This document shows, piece by piece, positions 18,639 to 27,315 of a stretch of 64,000 nucleotides of DNA. Positions within the stretch are counted from its first letter, which is position 1, and every line of letters begins with the position of its first letter. The position numbers and the translations under genes were made by a program. The notes below the pieces were generated by a model that worked only from the letters and a program-made list of their open reading frames with translations, made no database searches and was not told the DNA's origin. Source of the DNA: Lysinibacter cavernae (lineage in GTDB: Bacteria > Actinomycetota > Actinomycetes > Actinomycetales > Microbacteriaceae); assembly GCF_011758565.1 (NCBI RefSeq), contig NZ_JAAMOX010000003.1:248001-312000 (forward strand), written 5' to 3'.

Positions 18639-18709
18639 GCTCGTGGGGTGCGTTTCTGCTCGTGGGGTGCAATTATTTGCACCCCACGAGCAAGAATGCG
18701 CCCCGCGAC
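18639..18709. repeat. Intergenic palindromic element type A, copy 1
   Basis: The core is a 15-bp stem from GCTCGTGGGGTGCAA (18658-18672) to its complement (18677-18691) with loop TTAT. It is flanked on the left by another CTCGTGGGGTGCG (18640-18652) and on the right by the inverse, GCGCCCCGCGA. The same double-arm layout recurs at 25059-25130 and in reduced form at 40743-40795. It lies just after the MFS gene stop. Confidence 0.85.
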
Positions 18710-18772
18710 GGACAACTGCCACACACGGGAATACTGTCGCAGGCAGCGGCGTTGGCCTAGGATAGACAACGT

Positions 18773-18927
18773 AATGCTCCGGGGTCGGTGAGAATCCGAA
18801 CCGGCGGTGATAGTCCGCGACCCGAGTCAGATGAAACACTCAGACCCGGTTGAGCTGGTGAAATTCCAGCACCGACGGTGATGCGTCCACACAGGTGGAC
18901 GTTAGTCCGGATGAGAGGAAGCATTGG
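18773..18927 (+). ncRNA. FMN riboswitch (RFN element)
   Basis: The conserved RFN blocks are visible in order: GGGGTCGGTGAGAATCCG, ACCGGCGGTGATAGTCCGCG with ACCC, GGTTGAGCTGGTGAAATTCC, ACCGACGGTGATGCG, and TTAGTCCGGATGAGAGGAAG. It binds flavin mononucleotide and lowers expression of the riboflavin genes. It ends about 60 bases before ribD. TAGGAT at 18758-18763 is a plausible -10 element just upstream. Confidence 0.95.
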
Positions 18928-18985
18928 AGGCGCGTTTGGCGACGCGTGTCCAAGGTGAGCTCCGGAGACCCATCAAAGGACCGGA

Positions 18986-20095
18986 ATGACACTCACCCAA
19001 GACTCCCCCGCCGCAGTGGCGGCGATGGCGCGGGCCCTTGAGTTGGCCGGCCGCGGACCAAGCGGCAACCCAAATCCTCAGGTCGGATGCGTCATCCTTG
19101 ACGCAAACGGCGAAACCGTTGCCGAGGGCTGGCACCAGGGGGCAGGCACCCCGCACGCCGAAGTCATGGCAATCGCAAACCTGGCCCCAGAATGGCGCAA
19201 TCACGACAACGCTCGGCAGCTCACCGCTGTGGTCACGCTTGAGCCGTGCAACCATACCGGCCGAACCGGCCCATGCGCAGAAGCGATTCTTTCTGCCGGA
19301 ATCGGTTCAGTGATCTATGCGGTCAGCGACACCGGCGTAGCATCGGGGGGCGGCGCGCAGCGGCTGATGGATGCCGGAGTCACCGTATCCGGCGGCCTCC
19401 TCGCCAACGAGGTTTCGCACTTCATCGGCCCGTGGCTCACGTTTGCCCGCACGGGTCGGCCACACGTCATCCTCAAATGGGCTTCCAGCCTCGACGGGCG
19501 CGCTGCGGCAAACGATGGCACAAGTCAGTGGATTACGGGACCAGAGGCCAGGGCAGACGTGCACGTGCGCCGCTCCGCGGTTGACGCAATCGTCGTTGGC
19601 ACTGGCACCGCTCTTGCCGATAATCCTTCGCTCACCGCGCGCTACCCAGACGGAACGCTCATGCTCAAACAGCCGATCCCCGTTGTGGTCGGCAAGCGCA
19701 GCATCCCCGCCGATGCCGCGCTGCACGCGCATCCGCAGTCCCCAATCATCTTTCACGGAACCAACCTTGACTTGCTCCTCCACGAGCTTGGCGACCGCGG
19801 CATCCGCACCGTACTTGTTGAGGGCGGTCCAACGCTCGCGAGCGCGTTTATACGGGCTGGCCTCGTCGACGAGGTGCACGCCTATCTCGCGCCAGTATTG
19901 CTCGGCGGCTCGAGGCTGGCGCTCGACGAACTTGGCGTAGCCACCATCGACCAGGCCATCAGGCTGACGCCGTTCAGCACCACGGTTCTTGGCAACGACG
20001 TGCGCATCATCGCGCACCCCATCATCGCGCATCCCGCTGCCCTTCATCACGATTCAACGCTGTCGCCCGCAACAGCGACCAAGGAGGAAAACTAG
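18986..20095 (+). CDS. ribD: Bifunctional diaminohydroxyphosphoribosylaminopyrimidine deaminase / reductase
   Basis: The 369-residue enzyme performs the second and third steps of riboflavin synthesis. The deaminase domain (to about residue 145) has the zinc ligands in PHAEVMAI (about residue 57) and EPCNHTGRTGPC. The reductase domain follows, with KWASSLDGRAAANDGTSQWITG and VEGGPTLASAFIRAGLVDE. GAGG is not directly visible but the start follows the riboswitch leader with CCGGA upstream. It is the first gene of the rib operon and overlaps ribE by one base. Confidence 0.96.
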   Translation: MTLTQDSPAAVAAMARALELAGRGPSGNPNPQVGCVILDANGETVAEGWHQGAGTPHAEVMAIANLAPEWRNHDNARQLTAVVTLEPCNHTGRTGPCAEAILSAGIGSVIYAVSDTGVASGGGAQRLMDAGVTVSGGLLANEVSHFIGPWLTFARTGRPHVILKWASSLDGRAAANDGTSQWITGPEARADVHVRRSAVDAIVVGTGTALADNPSLTARYPDGTLMLKQPIPVVVGKRSIPADAALHAHPQSPIIFHGTNLDLLLHELGDRGIRTVLVEGGPTLASAFIRAGLVDEVHAYLAPVLLGGSRLALDELGVATIDQAIRLTPFSTTVLGNDVRIIAHPIIAHPAALHHDSTLSPATATKEEN

Positions 20096-20712
20096 TGTTC
20101 ACTGGACTCATCGAAGAAACCGGCAGCATTATCGGCGTCGAACAGGTTGGCGACTCGCTTCGCCTCACTGTCGCTGGAGCCAAAGCCCTCGAGGGAGCAA
20201 AGCACGGCGACTCGATCGCCGTCAGCGGCGTCTGCCTCACGGCGATCGAGTTCGACAGCACCCGTTTTACGGCCGACGTCATGGCACAAACACTCGCGAT
20301 GAGCACCCTCGGCGGTGCGCAGCCCGGCCTCCCGGTCAACCTTGAGCGTGCTGCCCAGCTTGGCGATCGCCTCGGCGGCCACATCGTGCAGGGGCACGTT
20401 GACGGCACGGCAGAGGTGCGTTCCGTCACGCAGGCGGATGCCTGGCGCGTGCTGCGCTTCAGCCTCGCCGATGAGCTTGCGCCACTCGTGGTCGACAAAG
20501 GCTCGATCACGGTCGACGGCGTCTCGCTCACGGTCAGCGCCGTGTCGCCAGCTGCCGAGGCTGAGCAGTGGTTTGAAGTGTCGCTCATCCCTGAAACCCT
20601 CACCGCAACAACGCTCGGACGACGAGTCGTTGGCGATCGCGTCAACATCGAAACAGACATCCTTGCCCGCCACATCATTCGGGCAGCTGCATTCACCCAG
20701 AAAGGGGCCTAA
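20095..20712 (+). CDS. ribE: Riboflavin synthase (alpha chain)
   Basis: This 205-residue enzyme dismutates two 6,7-dimethyl-8-ribityllumazine molecules to riboflavin. The N-terminal signature MFTGLIEETG is unmistakable, and the two lumazine-binding half-domains are visible as repeats (GDSIAVSGVCLTAIEF and KGSITVDGVSLTVSAV). GTG at 20095 overlaps the ribD stop by one base, with AAGGAGG seven bases upstream. It is followed two bases later by ribBA. Confidence 0.96.
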   Translation: MFTGLIEETGSIIGVEQVGDSLRLTVAGAKALEGAKHGDSIAVSGVCLTAIEFDSTRFTADVMAQTLAMSTLGGAQPGLPVNLERAAQLGDRLGGHIVQGHVDGTAEVRSVTQADAWRVLRFSLADELAPLVVDKGSITVDGVSLTVSAVSPAAEAEQWFEVSLIPETLTATTLGRRVVGDRVNIETDILARHIIRAAAFTQKGA

Positions 20713-20714
20713 CC

Positions 20715-21986
20715 ATGGCACTCGCAACAATTGAGCAGGCGCTCGAGGCTCTCCGCGCAGGTCGTCCCGTCATCGTCGCCGACGATGAGAACCGCGAGAA
20801 TGAAGGCGATGTCATCATCTCTGCTGAGCTCGCAACGCAGGAGTGGATTGCCTGGACAGTCCGCCACTCGTCCGGCTTCATTTGCGCGCCGATGACCAAC
20901 GACATTGCCGACAGGCTTGAGCTTCCGGTGATGGTCGCGCGCAACGAGGACGACCGCGGAACCGCCTACACCGTCACCGTCGACGCGGCAGACCGCATCA
21001 CAACCGGCATCAGCGCCGCGGACCGCGCCTACACGCTGCAGGTGCTCGCCGACCCAGAGTCGACCCCCCGAAGCGTGAACCGGCCCGGCCACATCGTGCC
21101 CCTCCGCGCGGTTGATGGTGGAGTGCGCGAACGTGCTGGCCACACCGAAGCCGCAGTCGAGCTCATGCAGCTTGCTGGCCTCACCCCGGTTGCCGGTATC
21201 TGCGAGATCGTTGAAGACAGCGGCGAGATGATGCGGCTTCCAGAGCTCCTTGAGCTCGGCGAACGCGACGGCGTGCTGGTCATTACTATTGAGCAACTCA
21301 TCAACTACCTGCGCGAACGAGACGGCCAGACCGGCGAGGCTCGCAACGAGACTGGCCAGCGACGCGTGAGCGTTCGCGCCGAAACCACCGTGCCAACCAC
21401 GCACGGCTCGCTGCGGATGCGCGCATACCGCGATCGTCAGACCGGCATCGACCACGTCGCCCTCATCTCGGGTGAATCGGTTCCAAACAACGCTATCGTC
21501 CGCCTACACTCCGAATGCCTCACAGGAGAAGCCTTCGGGTCGCTCAAGTGCGAGTGCGGGCCGCAGCTTGACGCCTCACTCGACTACATTGCCGAACACG
21601 GCGGGGTGGTTGTCTACATCCGCGGGCAGGAAGGCCGAGGCATTGGCCTCGCCAATAAGCTCCGTGCATACAGCCTGCAAGAGCAGGGACTCGACACCCT
21701 CGATGCCAACCTCGCGCTCGGTTTCCCCGGCGATGCCCGCGACTACGGCGGGGCAGCTGACATCCTTCGTGACCTCGGCCTTACCGAGGTTCGCCTCCTC
21801 AGCAACAACCCTGATAAGGCGAAGCAGCTCGCGGCCCACGGCATCACAGTGACCGAGCTCATCCCGCTGGTGGTTGGCGTTGCCGAAGGAAACGACGCGT
21901 ATCTTCAGGTGAAGCGCGACAGGATGGGCCACCAGCTGCCATCAGGATCCCTCATCGGCGCCCCGACCCCTCCGTCGCACGACTAA
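20715..21986 (+). CDS. ribBA: 3,4-dihydroxy-2-butanone-4-phosphate synthase / GTP cyclohydrolase II
   Basis: This 423-residue fusion enzyme supplies both precursors of riboflavin. The N-terminal RibB domain (about 1-200) has the acidic loop [10 protein letters not shown] (residues 23-32) and [10 protein letters not shown]. The C-terminal RibA domain has the zinc-binding [20 protein letters not shown] and the [16 protein letters not shown] block. Both domains look complete. It lies between ribE and ribH on the same strand. Confidence 0.96.
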   Translation: MALATIEQALEALRAGRPVIVADDENRENEGDVIISAELATQEWIAWTVRHSSGFICAPMTNDIADRLELPVMVARNEDDRGTAYTVTVDAADRITTGISAADRAYTLQVLADPESTPRSVNRPGHIVPLRAVDGGVRERAGHTEAAVELMQLAGLTPVAGICEIVEDSGEMMRLPELLELGERDGVLVITIEQLINYLRERDGQTGEARNETGQRRVSVRAETTVPTTHGSLRMRAYRDRQTGIDHVALISGESVPNNAIVRLHSECLTGEAFGSLKCECGPQLDASLDYIAEHGGVVVYIRGQEGRGIGLANKLRAYSLQEQGLDTLDANLALGFPGDARDYGGAADILRDLGLTEVRLLSNNPDKAKQLAAHGITVTELIPLVVGVAEGNDAYLQVKRDRMGHQLPSGSLIGAPTPPSHD

Positions 21987-22050
21987 CTCACCCTCAATCA
22001 TGGGCCCGCAGCGGGTCATTCATCGTCAAACAGATCAGCAAGGAGCACGC

Positions 22051-22533
22051 ATGAGCGTCGAAGGAATCCCAACAATCACGGCAGACGGAACCGGCCTCAG
22101 GGTCGCAATCGTTGCGGGCAGCTGGCACGACACCATCACTGATGGTCTCATCGCCGGGGCCGAGCGAGCCCTCAGCGCATCCGGCGCAACCTACGAGATT
22201 ATTCGCGTGCCCGGCAGCTTTGAGCTCCCGCTCGTGTGCGCTTCCGCCCTGACCTCAACCGTCAACGGCGGTTTTGACGCCGCCGTCGCGCTTGGCGTCA
22301 TTATCCGTGGCGGAACGCCCCACTTTGAGTTCGTTTCGGATGCCGCAACGAGCGGCCTGACCCGCGTCGCGCTCGACACGGGCAAGCCCGTTGGGTTTGG
22401 GGTACTCACGCTTGACGACGAGCAGCAGGGTCTCGACCGTGCCGGCCTGCCAGGATCCAAAGAAGACAAGGGAGAAGAAGCAGCGATGGCGGCGGTTGCC
22501 GCCGCCAAGCTGCTGCAAACCCTAAGCGCGTAG
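22051..22533 (+). CDS. ribH: 6,7-dimethyl-8-ribityllumazine synthase
   Basis: The 160-residue lumazine synthase condenses the ribityl pyrimidine with dihydroxybutanone phosphate. Signature segments are [32 protein letters not shown] and [15 protein letters not shown] chose the ATG at 22051, preceded by AAGGAG at the right distance; an upstream GTG would add 17 non-conserved residues. It is the last gene of the riboflavin operon and ends two bases from the convergent lipoprotein gene. Confidence 0.95.
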   Translation: MSVEGIPTITADGTGLRVAIVAGSWHDTITDGLIAGAERALSASGATYEIIRVPGSFELPLVCASALTSTVNGGFDAAVALGVIIRGGTPHFEFVSDAATSGLTRVALDTGKPVGFGVLTLDDEQQGLDRAGLPGSKEDKGEEAAMAAVAAAKLLQTLSA

Positions 22534-22535
22534 GC

Positions 22536-23300
22536 CTACTGCTTGATGGTGACGTCTGCTGTGCCGTTCAGCAGTTTTGGACCGGTCGACCGCGAGCCAT
22601 CCGCCAGTCGGCCATCCATTAGGATTTCAACTTCGTTTTCCGGCGAATAGATCTTGTAGGCACGGGTCCAGGCGGCCGACTCGCCAGGAAGCAGTTCGTA
22701 AAGGTTATTGTCAACGCGCTTATCGACGTTGACCGCGCTTGAAAACAGCCCGGCTTCGGCGAACCACTCGTACTCGACCGAAGGGTTAATGCCGCCGGTG
22801 TAGACAAAGTTATCGTTCCTGACCGAGTCCGTAGCGAACACATCGTCGACGTAGATCGTCTCGTCGCTGGTGTTGGTCACCACAAATTCCAAAGCGACCA
22901 GTGGGTCACCTGCCTTCGTGAGTGGCTCTTTCGTTGTGGCATCAACCACTGAGCTGTCGCGGCTCGCGGCTCCGATTGCGGCTTGGTAGATATCCGCCCG
23001 CACAGTATCGCCCTCAATCGCGCCAAGGGATTCACCGGTCGCGGCGATGGGGTTCGACCACGAGGCCGCGGTGAAGCTCCCCTGTCCCGTTGTTGCCGAT
23101 GGAGTTGGGCTCGAGGTCGTTGGCTCGGGTGTCGAAGTCGGCTGAGACGTTTTGGTTGATGATGATTCGTTGACCGGCTTCACGGTTGCACACCCGGCCG
23201 CTCCAAGCACGATGATGCCAGCGGTCAGGAGAGTCAGGGGGGGGTTCTCAGGGGGGTGTGGAGTTTCATCATCACTTTCAGATGGTTCGGAATGAGCCAA
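22536..23300 (-). CDS. Secreted lipoprotein of unknown function; signal region interrupted by G8/C8 tract
   Basis: The open frame (254 residues from a TTG) encodes a lipobox, LGAAGC, then a Ser/Thr/Pro linker and a beta-rich domain (about residues 95-254) resembling DUF4352-type extracellular domains (LVALEFVVTNTSDETIYVDD). Its N-terminus, MAHSEPSESDDETPHPPENP, is acidic and wrong for a signal peptide. In another frame, ATG at 23272 starts MMKLHTPLRTPP, a proper basic n-region, but hits a stop directly after a run of eight C (minus strand; G at 23237-23244). One more C would join it in frame to LTLLTAGIIVLGAAGC. The gene is therefore phase-variable, broken, or affected by a sequence error. 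Confidence 0.7.
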   Translation of the reverse strand: MAHSEPSESDDETPHPPENPPLTLLTAGIIVLGAAGCATVKPVNESSSTKTSQPTSTPEPTTSSPTPSATTGQGSFTAASWSNPIAATGESLGAIEGDTVRADIYQAAIGAASRDSSVVDATTKEPLTKAGDPLVALEFVVTNTSDETIYVDDVFATDSVRNDNFVYTGGINPSVEYEWFAEAGLFSSAVNVDKRVDNNLYELLPGESAAWTRAYKIYSPENEVEILMDGRLADGSRSTGPKLLNGTADVTIKQ

Positions 23301-23609
23301 TATGGCCAGTACTCGAAGGTACGTTTTCCCCGCAAACCTATCAGTTGGCAGTCCTCAAAACATTCAGGCATAACGTTCATGGTTGAATTTTTATCAGTAC
23401 GGAATGGCATGGCCCTCACGAGTTGAGTTCGCCACCACCGCTTCCGCCAAGCCCGCTGCGCCTGCAATCGGCCAAAAACGGGTGTATCGTTGACCCGTCG
23501 GTCACAAGCCTTGGGGGCCTCTGTCTGTCAGATGTCGCACCAACCAGCGTGACATGCACAGCCACGGGCACTCCACACCTTTTCTGCACCCCATCTAGTT
23601 GGAGCACCC
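23301..23609. other. Intergenic region, nothing recognised
   Basis: This divergent spacer between the lipoprotein and the MHS transporter holds an AT-richer patch around 23370-23400 that may contain the lipoprotein promoter. I found no gene, hairpin or repeat here that I can support. Confidence 0.5.
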
Positions 23610-25040
23610 ATGTCATCATCCGCTGTTGCTGAACCTTCAGTCAGCGCAAAGTCGAAGAACACCCCCGGTCGCGTTGTCCTCGCGAGCCTCATCGGCACAT
23701 CGATTGAGTTCTACGACTTTTATGTCTACGCCACGGCCGCGGTTCTGGTTTTCCCCGCGCTGTTCTTTGCAAACACCGACGACGCCACCGTTGCGCTTCT
23801 GAGCTCGTTTGCCGTATTTGGTGTGGCCTTTGTCGCCCGCCCGGTTGGCGCGCTCTTCTTTGGCCACTTCGGCGATAAGTATGGCCGCAAAGTCACGCTC
23901 GTAGCCTCGCTGCTCACGATGGGTATCTCAACTTTCATCATTGGCCTCCTTCCAACCTTCGACACCATCGGATACTGGGCCCCTGCGCTTCTCGTACTCA
24001 TGCGCTTCGGACAGGGCCTCGGCCTCGGCGGCGAATGGTCAGGTGCCGTTCTGGTTGCGACCGAAAACGCGCCCCCAGGCAAGCGCGCCTTCTGGGGAAC
24101 GTTCCCGCAGCTCGGTGCCCCAATTGGCTTCATCATCGCCAACGGTGTATTCCTCATGATCAACTGGCTGCTCCCACACCCAGACGACCCAACTCAGGCC
24201 TCTGAGGCGTTCCTCGCTTGGGGCTGGCGCATCCCGTTCCTCGTCTCGGCCGTCATGGTTATCGTTGGTCTGTGGGTTCGACTGAGCCTCGTTGAGAGCG
24301 ACTCGTTCACGCGTGTTGTCAAGGAAGGCGCGGTTCGAAAGCTGCCGCTCACGGCCGTCTTCAAATCGAGCTGGCGCAACCTCATCATTGGCACATTTGC
24401 CATGGTGGCAACCTACTCGCTCTTCTACCTCATGACGACGTTTACGCTGACGTTTGGCACGAAGCCAACCATTGGCCAGGTAACCGCCGGCGGCGCAGCC
24501 CTGCCTGCCGACTACGTTTCCGGCCTCGGCTTTGGTCGCAACGACTTCATCCTGATGATGATCGTTGGCGTCATTTTCTTTGGCCTGTTCACCCTCATTT
24601 CTGGCCCATTTGCGGATGCCCTTGGCCGCCGCAAACTCCTGATCTGGGTCACGATCGCCATCATTCTCTTTGGCTTCACCTTTACGCTGTTCCTCGGCGG
24701 CAACGCCGACGACAACCCTCGTTTTGTTGGAGCGATGGCGATGGCCTTCCTCATCATCGGCTTTACCCTCATGGGAATGACCTTTGGCCCGATGGGCGCG
24801 CTCCTCCCCGAGTTGTTCCCTGCCAACGTTCGCTACACAGGCTCGGCGTTTGCGTACAACCTCGCAAGCATCCTCGGAGCGGCCGTCGCCCCGTTCATCG
24901 CCGTATGGCTGTGGTCTGTCGGCGGCGGCAACCCGTGGCTCGTTGGAATCTATCTCTCGTCAATGGGTGTACTGACGCTCATCGCGTTGCTTGCCTCGAA
25001 GGAGACCAAGGACGACGATTACGAGGGCAACATCCAGTAG
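23610..25040 (+). CDS. MHS-family MFS transporter (ShiA/ProP-like proton symporter)
   Basis: The 476-residue transporter has twelve predicted helices. The metabolite:H+ symporter features are ASLIGTSIEFYDFYVYATAA at the first helix (residues 27-46), FGHFGDKYGRK at the loop 2-3 motif and LMRFGQGLGLGGEWSGAVL in helix 4-5. Relatives carry shikimate, alpha-ketoglutarate, proline/betaine or similar small organic acids; the substrate cannot be read from the sequence. TTGGAG lies seven bases before the ATG. A strong terminator follows. Confidence 0.9.
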   Translation: MSSSAVAEPSVSAKSKNTPGRVVLASLIGTSIEFYDFYVYATAAVLVFPALFFANTDDATVALLSSFAVFGVAFVARPVGALFFGHFGDKYGRKVTLVASLLTMGISTFIIGLLPTFDTIGYWAPALLVLMRFGQGLGLGGEWSGAVLVATENAPPGKRAFWGTFPQLGAPIGFIIANGVFLMINWLLPHPDDPTQASEAFLAWGWRIPFLVSAVMVIVGLWVRLSLVESDSFTRVVKEGAVRKLPLTAVFKSSWRNLIIGTFAMVATYSLFYLMTTFTLTFGTKPTIGQVTAGGAALPADYVSGLGFGRNDFILMMIVGVIFFGLFTLISGPFADALGRRKLLIWVTIAIILFGFTFTLFLGGNADDNPRFVGAMAMAFLIIGFTLMGMTFGPMGALLPELFPANVRYTGSAFAYNLASILGAAVAPFIAVWLWSVGGGNPWLVGIYLSSMGVLTLIALLASKETKDDDYEGNIQ

Positions 25041-25058
25041 CTCGATGGGCTCTCCCCC

Positions 25059-25130
25059 GCTCGCGGGGTGCGTTCTTGCTCGTGGGGTGCGAAATTTCGC
25101 ACCCCACGAGCTTTTTTGCGCCCCACGAGC
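25059..25130. repeat. Intergenic palindromic element type A, copy 2
   Basis: The core 25078-25111 is a perfect 34-base palindrome of two 17-base arms beginning GCTCGTGGGGTGCGAAA. It is flanked on the left by CTCGCGGGGTGCG and on the right by GCGCCCCACGAGC, which pair with each other and repeat the core arm sequence. It is the best-preserved member of the type A family. Confidence 0.9.
25078..25117 (+). terminator. Intrinsic terminator after the MHS transporter
   Basis: The perfect palindrome of element A copy 2 is followed at once by six T (25112-25117), 38 bases after the transporter stop. This is a textbook Rho-independent terminator on the plus strand. Confidence 0.8.
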
Positions 25131-25138
25131 ACTGGGAC

Positions 25139-25191
25139 GTCAATCAGGGTTGACATTTTTTGGATAGCTGGTAGCGTCAATGTAGGTTGAC
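25139..25191 (+). promoter_or_regulatory. Two GTCAA-N6-TTGAC operators over a promoter
   Basis: The same inverted repeat GTCAA-N6-TTGAC occurs twice, at 25139-25154 and 25176-25191, 37 bases apart. The first contains a consensus -35, TTGACA (25150-25155); TAGCGT at 16 bases beyond could be the -10, which the second copy overlaps. A dimeric repressor, most simply the small HTH protein encoded 19 bases downstream, could bind both sites. Confidence 0.65.
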
Positions 25192-25209
25192 TTTCACTGG
25201 AGGCGCGGC

Positions 25210-25425
25210 ATGAGTATTACCACCATCAACGGACTCGCAGACAATGCGGGAGCAGAGAACCCCCTCGAAGCGCTTGCCGCGGTCGCCGAACTCCGACGCG
25301 AACTTGACCGCTACGAAGCGACCGTCGTTCGCCGCGCACGCATGGCTGGCATCTCCTGGCAGTTCATCGCGACGGCCCTCGGGGTGAGCAAGCAGGCAGT
25401 CCACAAGAAATATGGGCGACAATAG
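25210..25425 (+). CDS. Small helix-turn-helix protein (71 aa)
   Basis: The whole protein is an N-terminal helix with ELRRELDRYEATVVRRAR (about residues 29-46), then a helix-turn-helix, GISWQFIATALGVSKQAVHKKYG (about 48-70). It has no ligand-binding domain. Proteins of this shape occur in actinobacteria next to transporters; no function is established that I know of. TGGAGG lies seven bases before the ATG. It is 39 bases upstream of an ABC exporter gene, and paired operators precede it, so it is probably an autoregulated repressor of that exporter. Confidence 0.75.
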   Translation: MSITTINGLADNAGAENPLEALAAVAELRRELDRYEATVVRRARMAGISWQFIATALGVSKQAVHKKYGRQ

Positions 25426-25464
25426 ACGTTGGGCCATCAGCCATTTCGCAAGCAGGAAGAAGTT

Positions 25465-27315
25465 ATGAGCGACACTCGCACGACCTCGCGAACCACACGC
25501 ACCCGACGAGGCAAAGGCGACGACGCCGGGCCGCGGGCCACCTTCAAGCAGCTCCTCCCCTACATCTTCGAACAGCGCGGCATCCTCTGGTTTGTCATCG
25601 CGCTCAGCATCGTTGGCGCGATAACCTCGCTCGCTCAACCCCTGCTCGTTGGCCAGGTCATCACCGGCGTTGAAGCGCAGAAGCCGATGGGGATGCTCCT
25701 CTGGGTACTCATTGCATTGGTTGTTGCTTCCGCCCTGCTCAGCGGATTCCAGCACTATCTCCTGCAGCGCATGGGTGAGGGCGTTGTGCTCTCGTCGCGA
25801 CGAAAGCTCATCTCGCGCATCCTCAACCTCCCGATTAGCGAGTTCGACCGGCGACGCACCGGCGATCTTGTCTCCCGAGTTGGCAGCGACACCACACTCC
25901 TCCGCGCAGTTCTGACACAGGGCCTTGTTGAGGCCATTGGCGGCTCACTCACGTTCGTTGGCGCCGTTATCGCCATGCTCATCATCGACCCCGTGCTGCT
26001 CGGCCTGACGGTTGCCGTCGTCGCAATCTCAGTCGTGGTGGTCGTTGCCCTGTCGTCACGCATTCGCACGGCGAGCGCAAAAGCTCAGCGAAAGGTTGGT
26101 GACCTCGCGGCCTCCGTCGAACGCGCCATCAGCTCCATTCGCACGGTGCGAGCGTCAAACGCAACCAAACGCGAGGCGGATGCGGTCACCGAGAATGCCG
26201 TTGGCGCCTGGAAAATGGGCATCAGCGTTGCCAAGATTTCGGCACTAGTTGTTCCGGTCGCTGGCATCGCGATGCAGGTATCGTTCCTCGTCGTTCTGGG
26301 AGTGGGAGGCTTCCGTGTCGCGAGCGGCGCGATCCCCATTGCCAGCCTTGTCACCTTCATCATGTTCCTGTTCATGATGATCATGCCCCTCGGCCAGGCA
26401 TTTGGCGCAATCAGCGCGGTCAACCAGGCACTCGGCGCGCTCGGACGCATCCAAGAGATCATCGCCCTGCCAACTGAGGACGAGCACGACCGGAAGCTCG
26501 CACCACTCGTGAGCCTGAGCGAGGCTGATGCCTCAGCCCCGAGCATCGCGTTCGACGACGTTCACTTCACCTACCGCTCCCTCGTTGATATTCCGGGAGA
26601 AAACGGCGCGGCGGCAACGCAAGAACTCGTCGAAACGCCCGTGCTCAAGGGCATCTCATTCACCGCAGAGCACGGCACCCGCATTGCACTCGTTGGGCCC
26701 TCTGGCGCGGGAAAGAGCACAACGCTCAATCTCATCGAGCGCTTCTACGACCCGCAGGAGGGCAGCATCAAGCTTGGTGGCATTGATATCCGCTCGCTGT
26801 CACGTACCGACCTGCGCTCACAGCTTGGTTATGTTGAGCAAGACGCCCCTGTGCTCGCTGGCACCCTTCGCGATAACCTCACGCTCGGGGCCCCAGACGC
26901 AACCGACGAAGACTGCACGCGGGTGCTGCACTCCGTAAATCTTGGCGAGGTACTTGACCGCGATCCAGCCGGATTAGGCGCAGAAGTCGGCGAAAACGGC
27001 ATCATGCTCTCGGGGGGCGAGAAACAGCGCCTTGCCATCGCACGTGCGCTCATTGCGGCCCCGCCCATCTTGCTGCTCGACGAATCAACGTCGAGCCTTG
27101 ACGGGGCAAACGAACAAATGATGCGCGAGGCCATCGACGCCGTCGCAGCAGACCGTACCCTCATCGTGATCGCACACCGCCTCTCGACGGTTGTTGATTC
27201 CGACAAGATCGTGGTTTTCAACCACGGCGAGATCGTTGGCGAAGGCACGCACGCGCAACTCATCGAGACCACGCCGCTCTACAAGGAGCTCGCACGACAC
27301 CAACTCCTGGCGTAA
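25465..27315 (+). CDS. ABC exporter, fused membrane and ATPase domains
   Basis: About 616 residues. The N-terminal half has six membrane helices of the type I exporter fold (FKQLLPYIFEQRGILW onward, residues 30-310). The ATPase domain has Walker A GPSGAGKST, Q-loop GYVEQDAPVLAGT, signature LSGGEKQR, Walker B ILLLDESTSSLD and the switch His in IAHRLSTV. As a half-transporter it should act as a homodimer, exporting a lipid, drug or peptide. ATG at 25465 has AGGAAG upstream. It overlaps the PAP2 gene start by one base and follows the small HTH gene. Confidence 0.92.
   Translation: MSDTRTTSRTTRTRRGKGDDAGPRATFKQLLPYIFEQRGILWFVIALSIVGAITSLAQPLLVGQVITGVEAQKPMGMLLWVLIALVVASALLSGFQHYLLQRMGEGVVLSSRRKLISRILNLPISEFDRRRTGDLVSRVGSDTTLLRAVLTQGLVEAIGGSLTFVGAVIAMLIIDPVLLGLTVAVVAISVVVVVALSSRIRTASAKAQRKVGDLAASVERAISSIRTVRASNATKREADAVTENAVGAWKMGISVAKISALVVPVAGIAMQVSFLVVLGVGGFRVASGAIPIASLVTFIMFLFMMIMPLGQAFGAISAVNQALGALGRIQEIIALPTEDEHDRKLAPLVSLSEADASAPSIAFDDVHFTYRSLVDIPGENGAAATQELVETPVLKGISFTAEHGTRIALVGPSGAGKSTTLNLIERFYDPQEGSIKLGGIDIRSLSRTDLRSQLGYVEQDAPVLAGTLRDNLTLGAPDATDEDCTRVLHSVNLGEVLDRDPAGLGAEVGENGIMLSGGEKQRLAIARALIAAPPILLLDESTSSLDGANEQMMREAIDAVAADRTLIVIAHRLSTVVDSDKIVVFNHGEIVGEGTHAQLIETTPLYKELARHQLLA

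Noticed and set aside
18639-18709. Type A palindromes as terminal inverted repeats of an insertion sequence
   Set aside because: No transposase lies between or near the copies, and each copy is complete in itself rather than one end of a larger unit.
16728-18839. 703-codon minus-strand open frame across the MarR gene, MFS gene and FMN riboswitch
   Set aside because: It runs antisense to two conserved genes and through a structured riboswitch; the composition is charged low complexity without domains.
22536-23300. Lipoprotein gene as a plain intact gene starting at the TTG
   Set aside because: The acidic N-terminus does not suit a lipoprotein signal; the alternate frame before the C8 tract fits far better, so I keep the gene but flag the frameshift.
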